DNA of 64,000 nucleotides from Hexactinellida sp. DTS-2022 (GCA_028753945.1 JAPNXP010000009.1:3348001-3412000); one strand, 5' to 3'. Numbered from the stretch's first letter, positions 43,887-53,700 are shown. Translations and numbers: made by a program. Notes: generated by a model not told the origin, from the sequence alone.

Positions 43887-45830
43887 ATGGATCATAAATC
43901 TGATTTTTTGGAAGATATTAATAAGCTAACCCTCAAATATAACTCACAAATTTTTACTGAACAAGATATCAACGATAAAATTCTTAGTTTGCGTACACCA
44001 CCACTATTGAAGAATACCCCTGAACATTATGCATGGATCCGTTTGAATGCTCGTTTTACTATTGTTCAATATCAATCTTCGCACATTCTATATTTAAGAG
44101 CGAAGGATACCGGATCAAATAAACGTGTAATTGCTATAGAGGACATGTATGAAACATTAAAGCGAATCCATATTGAAATGAATCACTGCGGACGTGACGG
44201 ACTCTATTCACGAATATCCCAACAGTTTTACGGCATAACTAAACATATATGTCAAATCTTTGTTTCATACTGTGAACTATGCCAACTGAAAAAAGCTAAA
44301 AAACCGCTAAAGTCTTTGGTCGTTAAGCCTATTGATTCTTCTTCTTACTTGTCCCGTGGTCAAGTGGATTTAGTTGATTTTTCAACAACTTTTCCTGAGG
44401 AAAATCAGCCATACAAATCGCTGCTTGTCTATCAGGATCATTTTACCAAGTTTGTGAGAATGCAAGCTCTTAAAACCAAGACAGAAGAAGTAGCGAAGGT
44501 TTTGATGGACATATTTTGGGACATGGGTGCACCCACCATATTGCAGTCTGATAACGGTAGAGAATTTAAAAATGAAATATTACTCAATATATTGAATCGG
44601 TACTGGTCTTCTTCCGAAATTATACATGGGAAACCTCGACATCCTCAAACTCAAGGCTCGGTGGAGAGTGCAAACAAAGACATCAAGAGACACTTTACGG
44701 CTTTACTCTATGAACGGCAATCAACTTGCTGGGTTAAGCATTTAAAAGAAGTACAATATAAAAAAAATAGCAGTTACCATAGTGGATTAGGAATGTCTCC
44801 ATTTCAAGCAGTTTTCAACACTAAACCTCCCATAAGCCTTTCCCACCAGGGCATTCCAGATGAAGTAGCCAGTAGTATTGTGACAGAAGGGGACTATGAA
44901 CAAGTAGTAAATGAGATAAATCAAATAAATCCTCAAGCTTTAACTCCTCCCCTTCATATACCATCATACTCACTAGAAACATCTGAGCTAGATATTAACA
45001 ACAATTTATTTCAGTCAAATTATACAGACACTTATCTAGAAGACATCTCTCAGCCTGCTTATCCTTCCAACCTGCTCGTGTTTACAGATAATTCATCTAC
45101 ATATGAGCCTTACAGTTCAAAATTTCCTCCAGTTACTACTAGTTGCCCAGATATTGATAACTTTATCAACAGTACAGTACACGAGATTCAAACGACCGCT
45201 TCTAGAAGTACTGTTTGTCCAGTTTGCCAGCTAGAAACATCAGGAGCTCATTCATGTCTAGATTGCTTTAGCTATGTTCACATTATTTGCGGTCGTAATA
45301 TTGGAGAGGAAGGATTTGGGAGTTGCATTCTGTGTAATATATGCGATTTGAAGAGAAAGCAAAATGATGCTGAATCAATGAGGCTTGAATTAAAAAGAAA
45401 ACAACAACAGCAACATCAGCGTATGCTAAAATCTAGTATAAATAGACTACCCCCTGCCGATATTGGAGACAGTGTCTCAATGCCAATCTCATCGCCAGAT
45501 ATCATGACAACATTAGGTAGCAAGAATTTGTTAGGTATCAATTCGGATAAACAAGAAGATTTGTACACTATCTCGACCAGACAAGGGACAATAGAATCTC
45601 TTTATACAAGGAATCAATTTGAAGTCTGCCCAAAGAATATATTACGAATAGATGAAGTACCTGCAAACACAATATCTCAATGCAGTGCAATGCGAAACGC
45701 TTCACTCTTCTCAACTCAATATTGTAACTGCAAAAGTTGCAAAAACTCCAGGTGTCCTTGTCGAAGATCTCAAAAACATTGTCATTCGAAATGTCATAAA
45801 GGACGAGCATGTCAAATAAACTATAAGTAA
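43887..45830 (+). CDS. Ginger-like transposase (integrase-type DDE) with PHD-like and CXC domains
   Basis: An intact 647-codon frame. Residues 95-132 form the H2C2 zinc region (RIHIEMNH...SYCELC: H95, H100, C129, C132). The integrase core follows: GQVDLVDFST (D161), TILQSDNGREFKNE (D222) and TQGSVESANKDIKRHF (E260); the last two are 37 residues apart between them. Around 430-480 is a PHD/RING-like Cys-His block (TVCPVCQLETSGAHSC, HIICGRN, CILCNIC). A lysine/glutamine-rich coiled stretch follows, and the protein ends with a CXC-type cluster (YCNCKSCKNSRCPCRR...). Integrase plus Cys-rich tail occurs in Ginger/KRBA2-like elements. In the family it catalyses element excision and insertion in the nucleus. 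The ATG follows a 150-base AT-rich leader; no gag, protease or reverse transcriptase is nearby. The intact frame suggests recent activity. Confidence 0.9.
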   Translation: MDHKSDFLEDINKLTLKYNSQIFTEQDINDKILSLRTPPLLKNTPEHYAWIRLNARFTIVQYQSSHILYLRAKDTGSNKRVIAIEDMYETLKRIHIEMNHCGRDGLYSRISQQFYGITKHICQIFVSYCELCQLKKAKKPLKSLVVKPIDSSSYLSRGQVDLVDFSTTFPEENQPYKSLLVYQDHFTKFVRMQALKTKTEEVAKVLMDIFWDMGAPTILQSDNGREFKNEILLNILNRYWSSSEIIHGKPRHPQTQGSVESANKDIKRHFTALLYERQSTCWVKHLKEVQYKKNSSYHSGLGMSPFQAVFNTKPPISLSHQGIPDEVASSIVTEGDYEQVVNEINQINPQALTPPLHIPSYSLETSELDINNNLFQSNYTDTYLEDISQPAYPSNLLVFTDNSSTYEPYSSKFPPVTTSCPDIDNFINSTVHEIQTTASRSTVCPVCQLETSGAHSCLDCFSYVHIICGRNIGEEGFGSCILCNICDLKRKQNDAESMRLELKRKQQQQHQRMLKSSINRLPPADIGDSVSMPISSPDIMTTLGSKNLLGINSDKQEDLYTISTRQGTIESLYTRNQFEVCPKNILRIDEVPANTISQCSAMRNASLFSTQYCNCKSCKNSRCPCRRSQKHCHSKCHKGRACQINYK

Positions 45831-45936
45831 TTAACTTAGGAATTGAATAGCGATAAGAATAGTTAGCTATTAATTTGTTCAGTATTTATTCTTTGGACAT
45901 GATTTAATAAAATATTAGCGAAAGATTCTCCAAAAA

Positions 45937-46270
45937 CTATCCGTTGCTTCGCAACGGATAATTCAACCGCTACGCGGTCTCGCATTTTTCAATAGACAAT
46001 AAATATTAACTTTTTATTTACCTCTTTTTGTCAACAACAACAACAACTACAACAACAATAAATATTCATAATCTAAAATTTTAATTGCGAAATTCGAAAT
46101 CAGCATATTTGTTCACCTAGAACAGCGATTTTCAACCGTGGACCCCCTCCCATTGAACCACTGATCTAGAAGTATTATTATATCATTTGGAAGTTAGTCT
46201 TTATCTCAAATATTAATGCGGTTTCTTTTAAACAAACAAACACACAACAATCGAATTTAAATAATATAGA
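45937..46270 (-). mobile_element. Helitron family B, short copy inside the Ginger-like element
   Basis: The minus strand begins TCTATATTATTTAAATTCG at 46270. Its 3' side has the perfect hairpin ATCCGTTGC-TTC-GCAACGGAT and GACCGCGTAGCGG. The internal CAACAACAACTACAACAAC and GCGAAATTCGAAATCAGCAT words identify family B. The last bases (GGATAG before T) differ from CTCG/CTRR, so the 3' edge is provisional. It carries a 41-bp hAT remnant at 46123-46163. Confidence 0.65.
46123..46163. mobile_element. 41-bp hAT-like micro-insert
   Basis: CAGCGATTTTCAACCG on the left and CATTGAACCACTG on the right are short hAT-type ends. Flanks ACCTAGAA (46115-46122) and ATCTAGAA (46164-46171) agree at 7 of 8 bases. 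Sister Helitron copies lack the insert. It seems to be little more than two fused ends. Confidence 0.6.
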
Positions 46271-47269
46271 TATATATCATATACCTAGGAATAGTACGGA
46301 TTACCGTATTTTTGAGTCTCTGGTAGAAATGATTTGTTATATAATTTCGTTATGAGAGTACTCGTCATATTCGTGTTCAAATGAAATTTATAATGTATAA
46401 AATCCTAACATAATACAGTATATTAAGATTTATAGATAGGACATGTAATATACTGTTTGGACTGGATTTAGGGAGTACCCTTAGACTTTGAGATTATAAG
46501 CAAACAGTGGTTTCCGTTAACTGTTTTAAAATATAAATATATATAAAGGTTACTACCAATAAATGTGTGATATTGTTCTTTTTGATATTAAATGCTGATT
46601 CATTTGGCTGTTTTAGGAGTTTATTTTTTGAGTTTTTAAAGACTTTTCCCGGATGATATATTTTTGAATGTTAATTAAAACCCAGTTTTGCCCTACTATC
46701 AATCTATCATGTGACACACTTCTCCAACTAATTCAGGACCCCAAAATTCTTAAATATTCAAATATATAATGACCTCGAGCTAATTTTAGCTACCCATTTG
46801 TAAGAAGTTAAATTATATTCACACTTGGACTAGTCCAATTCCACTTAGACTAACTACACCAGTTCAAGTGCACTTAGACTAGTCCAAGTGCACTTGAACT
46901 AAAATTGCACTTAGACTGCAACATTAATATGAGAAATTTATAAACGCGAAATTCGTGTTCGGCATATGTACTTGTTTACCTATAATACCCGTTGGAAGCT
47001 AACTTCTAGGTTGATTTTGAATTTTCATTAATTTGTTTACCTTTTTGTGTCAACAACAACAACAAATATTAATATTATAAATTTTTAAACGCGAAATTCG
47101 TGTTCAGCATACTTGTTTACCTATTATAACATTTGTTACCAATTATAACATTTGACAGTTAGTTTATATCCCATATATTAATGCGGTTTCTATCCCCCCG
47201 TAACTTTTAACACAATCCGGACAAACACACACAAACACAAACACAACAATCGAGATTTAATAATATAGA

Positions 47270-47778
47270 TTTGCTACAGGATTCTGTCCCTTCTTCAGTA
47301 AGTGATTTCAACCGTATCCTGAATTAGAGTCTCGAATAAGTTCCTCTGAGTGTGCAGGAAGCTTGTGTAAGGTAGGCGTCATGCTCGCCCATGGAAAGGA
47401 ATCCAGCACTAAAAGATATGTTTCTTTACACAGTTTTCGCAAATCTGCGGTGTTTATTAATTGGCTAGAATTAAAAATCCTTAAAATCGCAGAAAGTTGA
47501 GTATGTACTTTTGATAATGCAGAACTGTTTTCGACAGCTATCAATGATAAAACACATTCGATGAAATTTGTATCTTCTAAAAACGCCCTTCTTGCAACAT
47601 TTCCCGTCGAGGTTGTTCCACCACTTGTGCCTGGTATATCAACTTTCAATCCGGTCTTTTCTTGCACTATTCTCTGAACAATCTTCATTGAATATTTGAT
47701 ATATGTGGTAGTGGTTGACCATTTCAACTTTCCAATATGCAAATGGTATACTAAAAGATTGAACCTCCTAAAATACAC
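47270..47778 (-). pseudogene. RAG1/Transib-like recombinase, catalytic C-terminal part
   Basis: The minus-strand frame (47308-47778) reads IVQRIVQEKTGLKVD, GGTTSTGNVARRAFLED, FPWASMTPTLHKLPAHSEEL. The GN-x-A-R-(R/K) motif, a helical stretch with a Leu/Arg-Ile core, and P-T-x-H-K-x-x-x-H are landmarks of RAG1 and Transib between the second Asp and the catalytic Glu. After a frameshift the next bases encode SLTEEGTESC(S)KLV, corresponding to the catalytic Glu motif (S-E-(G/E)-x-E-(S/A)-x-N-K). The Helitron 42095-47269 interrupts right after this, and the gene resumes at 42094. The first two catalytic Asp regions are not present upstream to 48.8 kb. Family members cut DNA at recombination-signal-like ends. 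This copy is a fossil. Confidence 0.78.
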
Positions 47779-48837
47779 GTTTAAGAGTGAAGTGGAGAAG
47801 CAGCAATGAATTTACCTTAGAAATAGGCTGGTGAGTTAAATTATATCGGTCTTTAGATGGAAGTGAAAATAATCCCTATATATCTTAAAACTCTCCAAAT
47901 AACTGAATCGCATCAGTAATTGTTCTGTTTATTGGGAAGCCGTCTTACGAAATTCTAAAGTAAAATTCTAATAATATTTCCTGTTTGACACACTTTTGTC
48001 ACCTCGAGTATAGGAATATAAAGTTCTATAATCTTTTTCAAAAGCCTATATCTCAAAAGTTACATTTTCGAACTTTGGTAGGATGTATGTATATTTGTCA
48101 ATATAGCAGGTAGAAACAAAAACTCAAGGGTTTTGAGATGCTTTCGTAGGACGACATCCTGTCAATTTTTGGATATTTTCTATTTGAAATACTTCAAGAA
48201 ATATTTCAAATTTATGTTGAAAAATTTCAATATATGATTGGCTTCACCCAAATGTCCTGAAAATACATAAAAAATATGTTTTCCACAATCGTTGGATGAA
48301 CAGCGTATATATATTCAAGATAAACATTATAATTAACTGTTAAACTCCCTAAAGTTCATCATTGGTTAAAAATCAATTACAGAAATACTTGATTTGAGAA
48401 AATTATTATTTTCTATGCTACTTTGAATTGCCAATATTAAAGCTTTTTTGAATACATCTCGCTTTTGCGAATCCGAAACTGTAAAGAGGTTTCAATTGGG
48501 GAAAAATTGTTGAAAATTCATGAGAAGTATTCCCAACCTTAAGGAAAGCATGGATGGTATACAATTTATATCCCACGAGCGCCGAATCGAAGGTACCATT
48601 ACAAAAGCAGCTGGGATACCTAGTTAACAATTGGAAATTTTCCTGGGTGCCGAGCACATTCAAATCCAATTCTGGGTTGTTTAGGCAAGGAAAATAAATT
48701 ATTTTTTTGATTTTTTGGGGAAATTTAAATCATTGATTTGAATGAACATAACTCAAATTGTATAATAGGTATTCAATTTCGAATTTAGCAGTAAGTATAC
48801 TTTGTAATATTACGTCGAAATAACTACGATTGTAATA
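47779..48837. other. No gene seen
   Basis: Upstream side (minus strand) of the RAG1-like fossil. I looked for the earlier catalytic Asp motifs and found none. An 83-codon frame at 48418-48669 has no recognisable features. Confidence 0.45.
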
Positions 48838-49296
48838 GGTTTCACAATTTTCAAATAGTAAAATCAACTTTAAATCAATTGATTTTGATTTTGATTTTAT
48901 TTAAAAAAAAAATTATTCACCATTCCTGGGGTTGTTAGAGATTAAAAATAGTTGTCTTTTTATAGTATGCATCGACTCGAAAAAATCATCATCCGGAGCC
49001 AAATATACTATAAAATAGTATTGTAGTAACATAGCTATGTGTATACAAGCCAATTTACATGTCTAGCATTTCACTGAGTTATTGCCTTATTGGGTTAATA
49101 AGGTGATAGAATACCGCATTTTCGATACACGATAACCCCTAATTTATATTGCGTTTTTAGACATGACTTTTTAGTAGGAAAAATTATAGTATTATCACAA
49201 TTCTCTAAAATGAAAATTTGAATTAGATACTGATAGTTTAAAATAGCGTAATAGTGAATCCATACTAATCCATACTTTGGCGCAAGTTCTATTATA
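48838..49296 (-). repeat. Flank shared by both pogo-like copies, second copy
   Basis: Reverse-orientation counterpart of 32930-33392, with nearly identical sequence including AATCAACTTTAAATCAATTG and the R1-related AAGCCAATTTACATGTC. Similarity stops near 48838. Confidence 0.8.
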
Positions 49297-49433
49297 CACT
49301 TTAAAAAAAAATAAGGAACACCTTTATAAGGAACTCCAGGCTGAGAATTGGCAATAAATTAAGGAACTCTTAAGGAAATGCCCAGCCTGAGATTATAAAA
49401 CCATAAATAATATACCTATCATAGTATCATTTA

Positions 49434-51876
49434 TTAATTTATCAAGAATAATTCTACATCGTCTATATCTTTCTTTGATATATAATCAATTGTATCATCT
49501 TCAAATACTACTTTAAACTCATCAAGCCTACTGTTAAAATATTGGATCTTTCCAATAAACCACCCATTTTCATATAACCCTATAACTTGTTTTACAACGA
49601 GTTCATGGTGAAAAATCCTATCAGCTATATTTTCCTCAAGTTCTTCACTAGGGTTGCCAGACGTCCGGGTTTGACCCGGACAGTCCGGGTTTAGAGTCAT
49701 TTGTCCGGGGTCCGGGTTTGGAGCTATTTTGTCCGGGTTTGGAGAAGTTAGCACTATTATGAAGCAATATGCACAATAATTCATATTTTCCTAATGTTAT
49801 AGGTTATCATTCCTTAGTTACTAGTTAATATTATGTTATGTTATGTTTCAGAATTTATCTATTCTAAATAGGCTCTTACATTGATTGCGTTTATAAATCT
49901 ATTAACTATTAAGTGATAAGTACAAGCAATTTCATAAATAACACAATGTATAGTAGTTAGCATTTTGATACATTGTTAACAATATGCCTTAGATGTACGG
50001 TAGATATGTTAGGAACAACAAATATGGTTTATAGTGTAGAGAAAATTTTTTGTCCGGGTCTGGCCTTATGAAAATCTGGCAACCCTATTCTTCACGCTCA
50101 TCATCATCATCATCATCATTTAGAAGACATTCGTTCTCGTGTTCAATATCTACATTTTCATTTGGCTCTGGGTTTTGCATGCCTGGAGTCACAGATCCGG
50201 TTCAATCATAGAGGGAGGAGGAATATTGTAGCCAGGTAATCCTTCTGGTTGCACCAGGTGATCCTCAGTACCATCAGCGGTCATGAGACAACCAGTCTTT
50301 TGCCATATCCGCAATCTGAATGAATCGTACTGCGAATTTATCAAATTTTTATATGCTTCACCTACCCAATGAGTAAGCAAAATCCGCCGCTCTTTCCTGC
50401 TAAAATTTGCGTGCTTTCATACTACTTGGTGGCATTGTCATCCGAGTCAAGCCACTCATGATGCTTTTGGTTTAGGAAAACTTTCAGTAATTCAGCATAT
50501 CCAGCATCTACCGGTTGCCAGATGTCAGTTGCATTAGGTAATCCATACCAGCAAACGCCATTAAAATCTGAAACAGATTTCGTAAATTCGTCAGATACCT
50601 GTGCTGATAAATTGTCGCAAAATAAGACAAAACGATCAATACTATGTTGAACTATGGGGGAGAGGCTACGTTTTACCCATTCGACAGAAAATGCGGTATC
50701 TGCCCATGCGTTTTCTTGAAAATACACATCAACATCTGGGTGCCACGCATTTTTTTCATCCTTACTTATCCTTTTTCCCTTTACATTGAATATAATTGCA
50801 ACTCGAGGCTGCTTCCCAGTTGGCCGAAAACAGATTTGGAGAGTGCACTGACGTTTGTCCAAACAACTTCCAGGTTGGGATATCCAAACTTTATGTTCAC
50901 GATTGTTTGGGTTTTTCTTTTCTAACATTTCATATGTTTTCTTTGTATTAATGACAAAGGGACAAGAAGATTGATCAACATTAAATCGCTGCTCCGGTGC
51001 ATACCTACCCCATTTGGAGCTATAAGAGTCTGCACATCCTGTCCTTATCAACCACTCTCTGGTAGTAGCATGCCATTGTTGCATCGGGAGACGAAAGTTC
51101 TCCTTGCTTAATTTACGATTTCTCTGGCGGGAGCGTAATCTTAAATCATTTCGTTTGATAAAGTTCACGATTACATGCTTCCCTACGATGGCATTTGGAT
51201 CGTTCGTTTTCTGCCTGTATAGAATTCTAGCTTTTGACCATATCCAGTTGAAATCAACTCGGTGTCCTTTACTACGAGCTTCTAGGAAAACCTTCCTTAG
51301 ATCCCTATATAATCCCGCGTATTTTGTCGAAGGTCTGATTTTCAAGAGTTTATTGTGGTCATTTGAAGCCGCCAACATTATCTTTCCCTTGTTCAAGCGC
51401 CACATAGATAACATTGATTTGCTGATAGTATGTTTCTGAGCTAGTACCTTGGGTGATACCCCTGCTTGAAGATTTGAAACAATTTTCGCTTTGAACACTG
51501 AATTATACTGCCGTCTACTATCTTGATCACGGGATCTTTTAGCAGGTGGCTCAATTGAAATATATTGCGCTTCAGATACTCCTAGCTGTCGTTCTTCTGA
51601 ATCAACGTTCGAAACATGTTCGATTTCAGCTATACTAATAGTAAGTGGGACGTTGTTTATTTCGACATTAGTACTTTCTGAAATGTTACCGTGTTTACAT
51701 TTTAGGTAAAACGTCAATCCTTGTTGATTTTTGAATTTCTCATCACAGTGGGGACATTCCAATTTGGGCTGTTCTGAAATGTCAGGTAGAATGATTTCGT
51801 TCCATACCCCACGGTGGCTAACGCGTTTTATATATCCAAAACTGCCAAGTGTTGGCTGTCTGTTACTAGCACACAT
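49434..51876 (-). pseudogene. pogo-like DDE transposase with Tudor-like tail, copy 2
   Basis: An open 484-codon frame (50422-51876) starts MCASNRQPTLGSFGYI. Residues 41-62 are a degenerate C2H2 finger: C41, C44 and H62 are present, but Tyr57 stands where a His is expected. Residues 124-165 form a helix-turn-helix (VFKAKIVSNLQAGVSPKV, ISKSMLSMWRLNKG). The DDE_1-type catalytic domain has D301 (FNVDQSSCPF), D421 (LFCDNLSAQ) and D457 (DIWQPVDAGY). A TAG follows NATK. The C-terminal sense (THWVGEAYKNL, TGCLMTADGTEDHL, acidic run, MITE, then GLYENGWFIGKIQYF) lies past it. The tail looks like a Tudor-type barrel. Copy 1 has the same stop, so the defect predates the duplication, or that boundary is read in another way (for example spliced). 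Confidence 0.85.
49657..50087. mobile_element. hAT-type MITE inside transposase gene, copy 2
   Basis: Same element and site as 32169-32572, with TAGGGTTGCCAGA-type ends and TTCTTCAC (complement of GTGAAGAA) on both sides. It keeps the extra GGGTTTAGAGTCATTTGTCC segment that copy 1 has lost. The interior is AT-rich and encodes nothing. Confidence 0.85.
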
Positions 51877-52095
51877 GTAAAAGCTAAATACACACGTTAC
51901 AACAATGTTAAAATGTTAATAATCAGTTAATTAAGTAATTGAATACGTAGGTACCTTCTTACTAAGCAATATTTCGAGCCCAAGAAAATAAGGAACCAAT
52001 AAGGAACTTTGAGGCTGAAATTGGCAAAAAATAGGGAACTTCAGCCTCAAGTCTGAATTAGGGTTCCTTATCTTTTTTAACGTGTAATTGTCTTA

Positions 52096-52602
52096 CAGTA
52101 GAACCCAGCTTATCGGGGCATGCGCGAATCGGGGCAGTCGGTTGGGAATTTGGTTTTTCCCATTAAAAATAACCCCGCGTATCGGGGCGCCATTCACTTA
52201 CCTGGGCACTCCACCGAAGAATATTTTTTTGAGTAACATGCTTTTACTTTTGAGCAGCTTAGTATTCTTTGTATTGGCCGCTAAGCGTCACCCACTCACG
52301 CTAGAGACTCGTGCTGAGTTATTCGGGGGAGTTTTTCAAAAAAAAAATCCTTGAATATCATAGATTTGTGACTGCTAGTGTAGGAAAAGTATAATGTGAA
52401 ATTGTAATGTGTAGTACTGCTTAAATATCAGCCTTAACTCTAGGTTTTGACTATATGTTAATGATCTGTTGTGTAGGTGTTAACTTAATTGTTTTAACCA
52501 AACATATTGGAGTTCTCTTAGAATCCCGCATATCGGGGCACTCCCTCGTATCGGGGCGCTGAGCGCTTGGACGGAGGTGCCCCGATACGCGGGTTTCCAC
52601 TG
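52096..52602. mobile_element. TA-flanked MITE, TATCGGGGC type
   Basis: Starts CAGTAGAACCCAGCTTATCG and ends CGATACGCGGGTTTCCACTG, with TA on both sides, 507 bp. (C/T)ATCGGGGC words recur at both ends. It begins about 10 bp from the end of pogo-like copy 2. Confidence 0.85.
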
Positions 52603-52702
52603 TATTCATTTACAACAAATAAACAATCAAATCCTTTCTTATTTTGACATGAATCCAATGAATATGACGAAATCCACCACTCTCTTCCTGTGAAACCTTT
52701 AC

Positions 52703-52757
52703 TCGATTAAGCGGAGAAATCTATTAACTGGTGGCTCTATAAAGCGAGTCGACTACG
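52703..52757. repeat. Fragment of the ATTAAGCGGAG MITE
   Basis: CTCGATTAAGCGGAGAAATC and AACTGGTGGCTCTATAAAGC match the right part of 40370-40533. No TA-flanked end remains. Confidence 0.5.
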
Positions 52758-52816
52758 TTTAATCGACAGATTTGACACCAATACCTATCTTATATTCAAC
52801 GGATATTTCCATATTA

Positions 52817-52995
52817 CAGTAGAATCTCGTTAGTACGAACACGGTTAATACCATTTCGCGGATAAGACGACAAACAGTTCCACAGAATCAAGTCTCTACA
52901 AGCTACAATGGGTTTTACTCCGATTAATATGAACTCTGAATAAAACTAACAAAATTTTATCGTCCGTTGGTGCTCGTATTAACGCGGTTCTACTG
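52817..52995. mobile_element. TA-flanked MITE, AGTACGAACA type
   Basis: Starts CAGTAGAATCTCGTTAGTAC; the right end has CTCGTATTAACGCGG then TTCTACTG. TA on both sides, 179 bp, non-coding. Confidence 0.8.
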
Positions 52996-53412
52996 TATAT
53001 AGGCATGCATGTAAAGATATTATCCATGTTTTAAAATAAATCAATACTGTGTATTGCAGGTTTTTTTTAAAGGTTGAGACCTTGGTGTAGCTCAGCAGCG
53101 GCCGTGGTGTAACTCAACACTGCAGCGTCCGCTGCCGACCCGAATCGTGGTGTAACTCCAAAACATTTTGTTGCAAAATTTACACCAAGATCGGCCTTAA
53201 AAACCCTGGTGCATTCTATTTCCTGAAAATAGTGGATCTTATACTATAAGAAAACATATTGTAAAAGTCTGCGCCGATTGGGGACTACATCCTCCAGGTG
53301 AATGGCTCGATACGCCCCTGCCATCCGAGTTACCCAGTGATCATCGATTATTAATAGTTGCAGTTATAAACTCTTGTAAGTCGTTAGTTATTAAATAGGA
53401 GTTAAATTGGAG

Positions 53413-53700
53413 GCTTTGCGACGGATCTGTACTAAGCACCTCAAGTTTAGTGCCGTTATGGGGCCTTACTCCTCACTAAACAATTGATGATAGAGTTAGT
53501 AAACATCAATTCCTCCCATTTCCATACTTTTAACTTGTTTAGCTATAATACCCGTGAAGTAAAATTCTAGGGTGATTTTGAATATTCATTAAGTTGTTAC
53601 CTTTTTGTAAACAACAACAATAATATTCATATTAAAATTAAAAAATGCGAAATTTGAATTCAGCATACGTACTTGTTTACCTATTATAACATTTGGCGAC
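53413..53700 (-). mobile_element. Helitron family B, partial diverged copy
   Basis: TTTGCGACGGATCTGTACTA, CACCTCAAGTTTAGTGCCG and GCCTTACTCCTCACTAAAC are the 3' block of family B. Then come AATACCCGTGAAG, CAACAACAATAATATTCAT and GCGAAATTTGAATTCAGCAT. Both termini are missing or diverged. Confidence 0.6.

Larger units (their letters stand above)
42428..46923 (+). mobile_element. Ginger-like transposon, full length, 150-bp TIRs
   Basis: Left TIR 42428-42577 begins TGTTGCAGTCTAAGTGC. Right TIR 46774-46923 is its near-perfect reverse complement, ending GCACTTAGACTGCAACA. The flanks are TTAA at 42424-42427 and 46924-46927, a 4-bp TSD. The 5'-TGTNR start and 4-bp duplication fit Ginger elements, which carry a retroelement-type integrase but no reverse transcriptase. 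The TIR interior holds repeated AAGTGCACTTGGACTAG-type words. Cargo: one intact integrase gene (43887-45830), a 1-kb MITE (42655-43671) on its 5' side and a short Helitron (45937-46270) on its 3' side. Length is 4,496 bp. Confidence 0.9.
42095..47269 (-). mobile_element. Helitron family B, carrying a Ginger-like transposon
   Basis: Minus-strand 5' end TCTATATTATTAAATCTCG at 47269 (after A) and 3' end GAAGGGCTCG at 42095 (before T). Between 42095-42427 and 46924-47269 it has the family's internal repeats (GCGAAATTCGTGTTCAGCA, TTGTTTACCTATAATACCCG, AACAACAACAAATATTAAT). The middle is occupied by the element 42428-46923. The host site is the RAG1-like recombinase fossil. Net Helitron length without inserts is about 680 bp. 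Confidence 0.88.
49297..52084 (-). mobile_element. IS630/Tc1/pogo-like transposon, copy 2
   Basis: TA at 49295-49296 and 52085-52086. Ends CACTTTAAAAAAAAATAAGG and CTTATCTTTTTTAACGTG (plus strand). 2,788 bp, inverted relative to 30169-32929 and highly similar. It lacks the two frameshifts that break copy 1 in the N-terminal half. It carries the same MITE at the same coding position. Confidence 0.88.

Noticed and set aside
43887-45830. Reading the integrase as part of a gypsy-like or retroviral element
   Set aside because: No reverse transcriptase, protease or gag sequence is adjacent; the element has 150-bp inverted, not direct, terminal repeats and a TTAA duplication, as in Ginger-type DNA transposons.
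47308-47778. Treating this frame as an intact host gene
   Set aside because: It stops just before the catalytic Glu motif, which continues in another frame, and the rest lies beyond a Helitron insertion.
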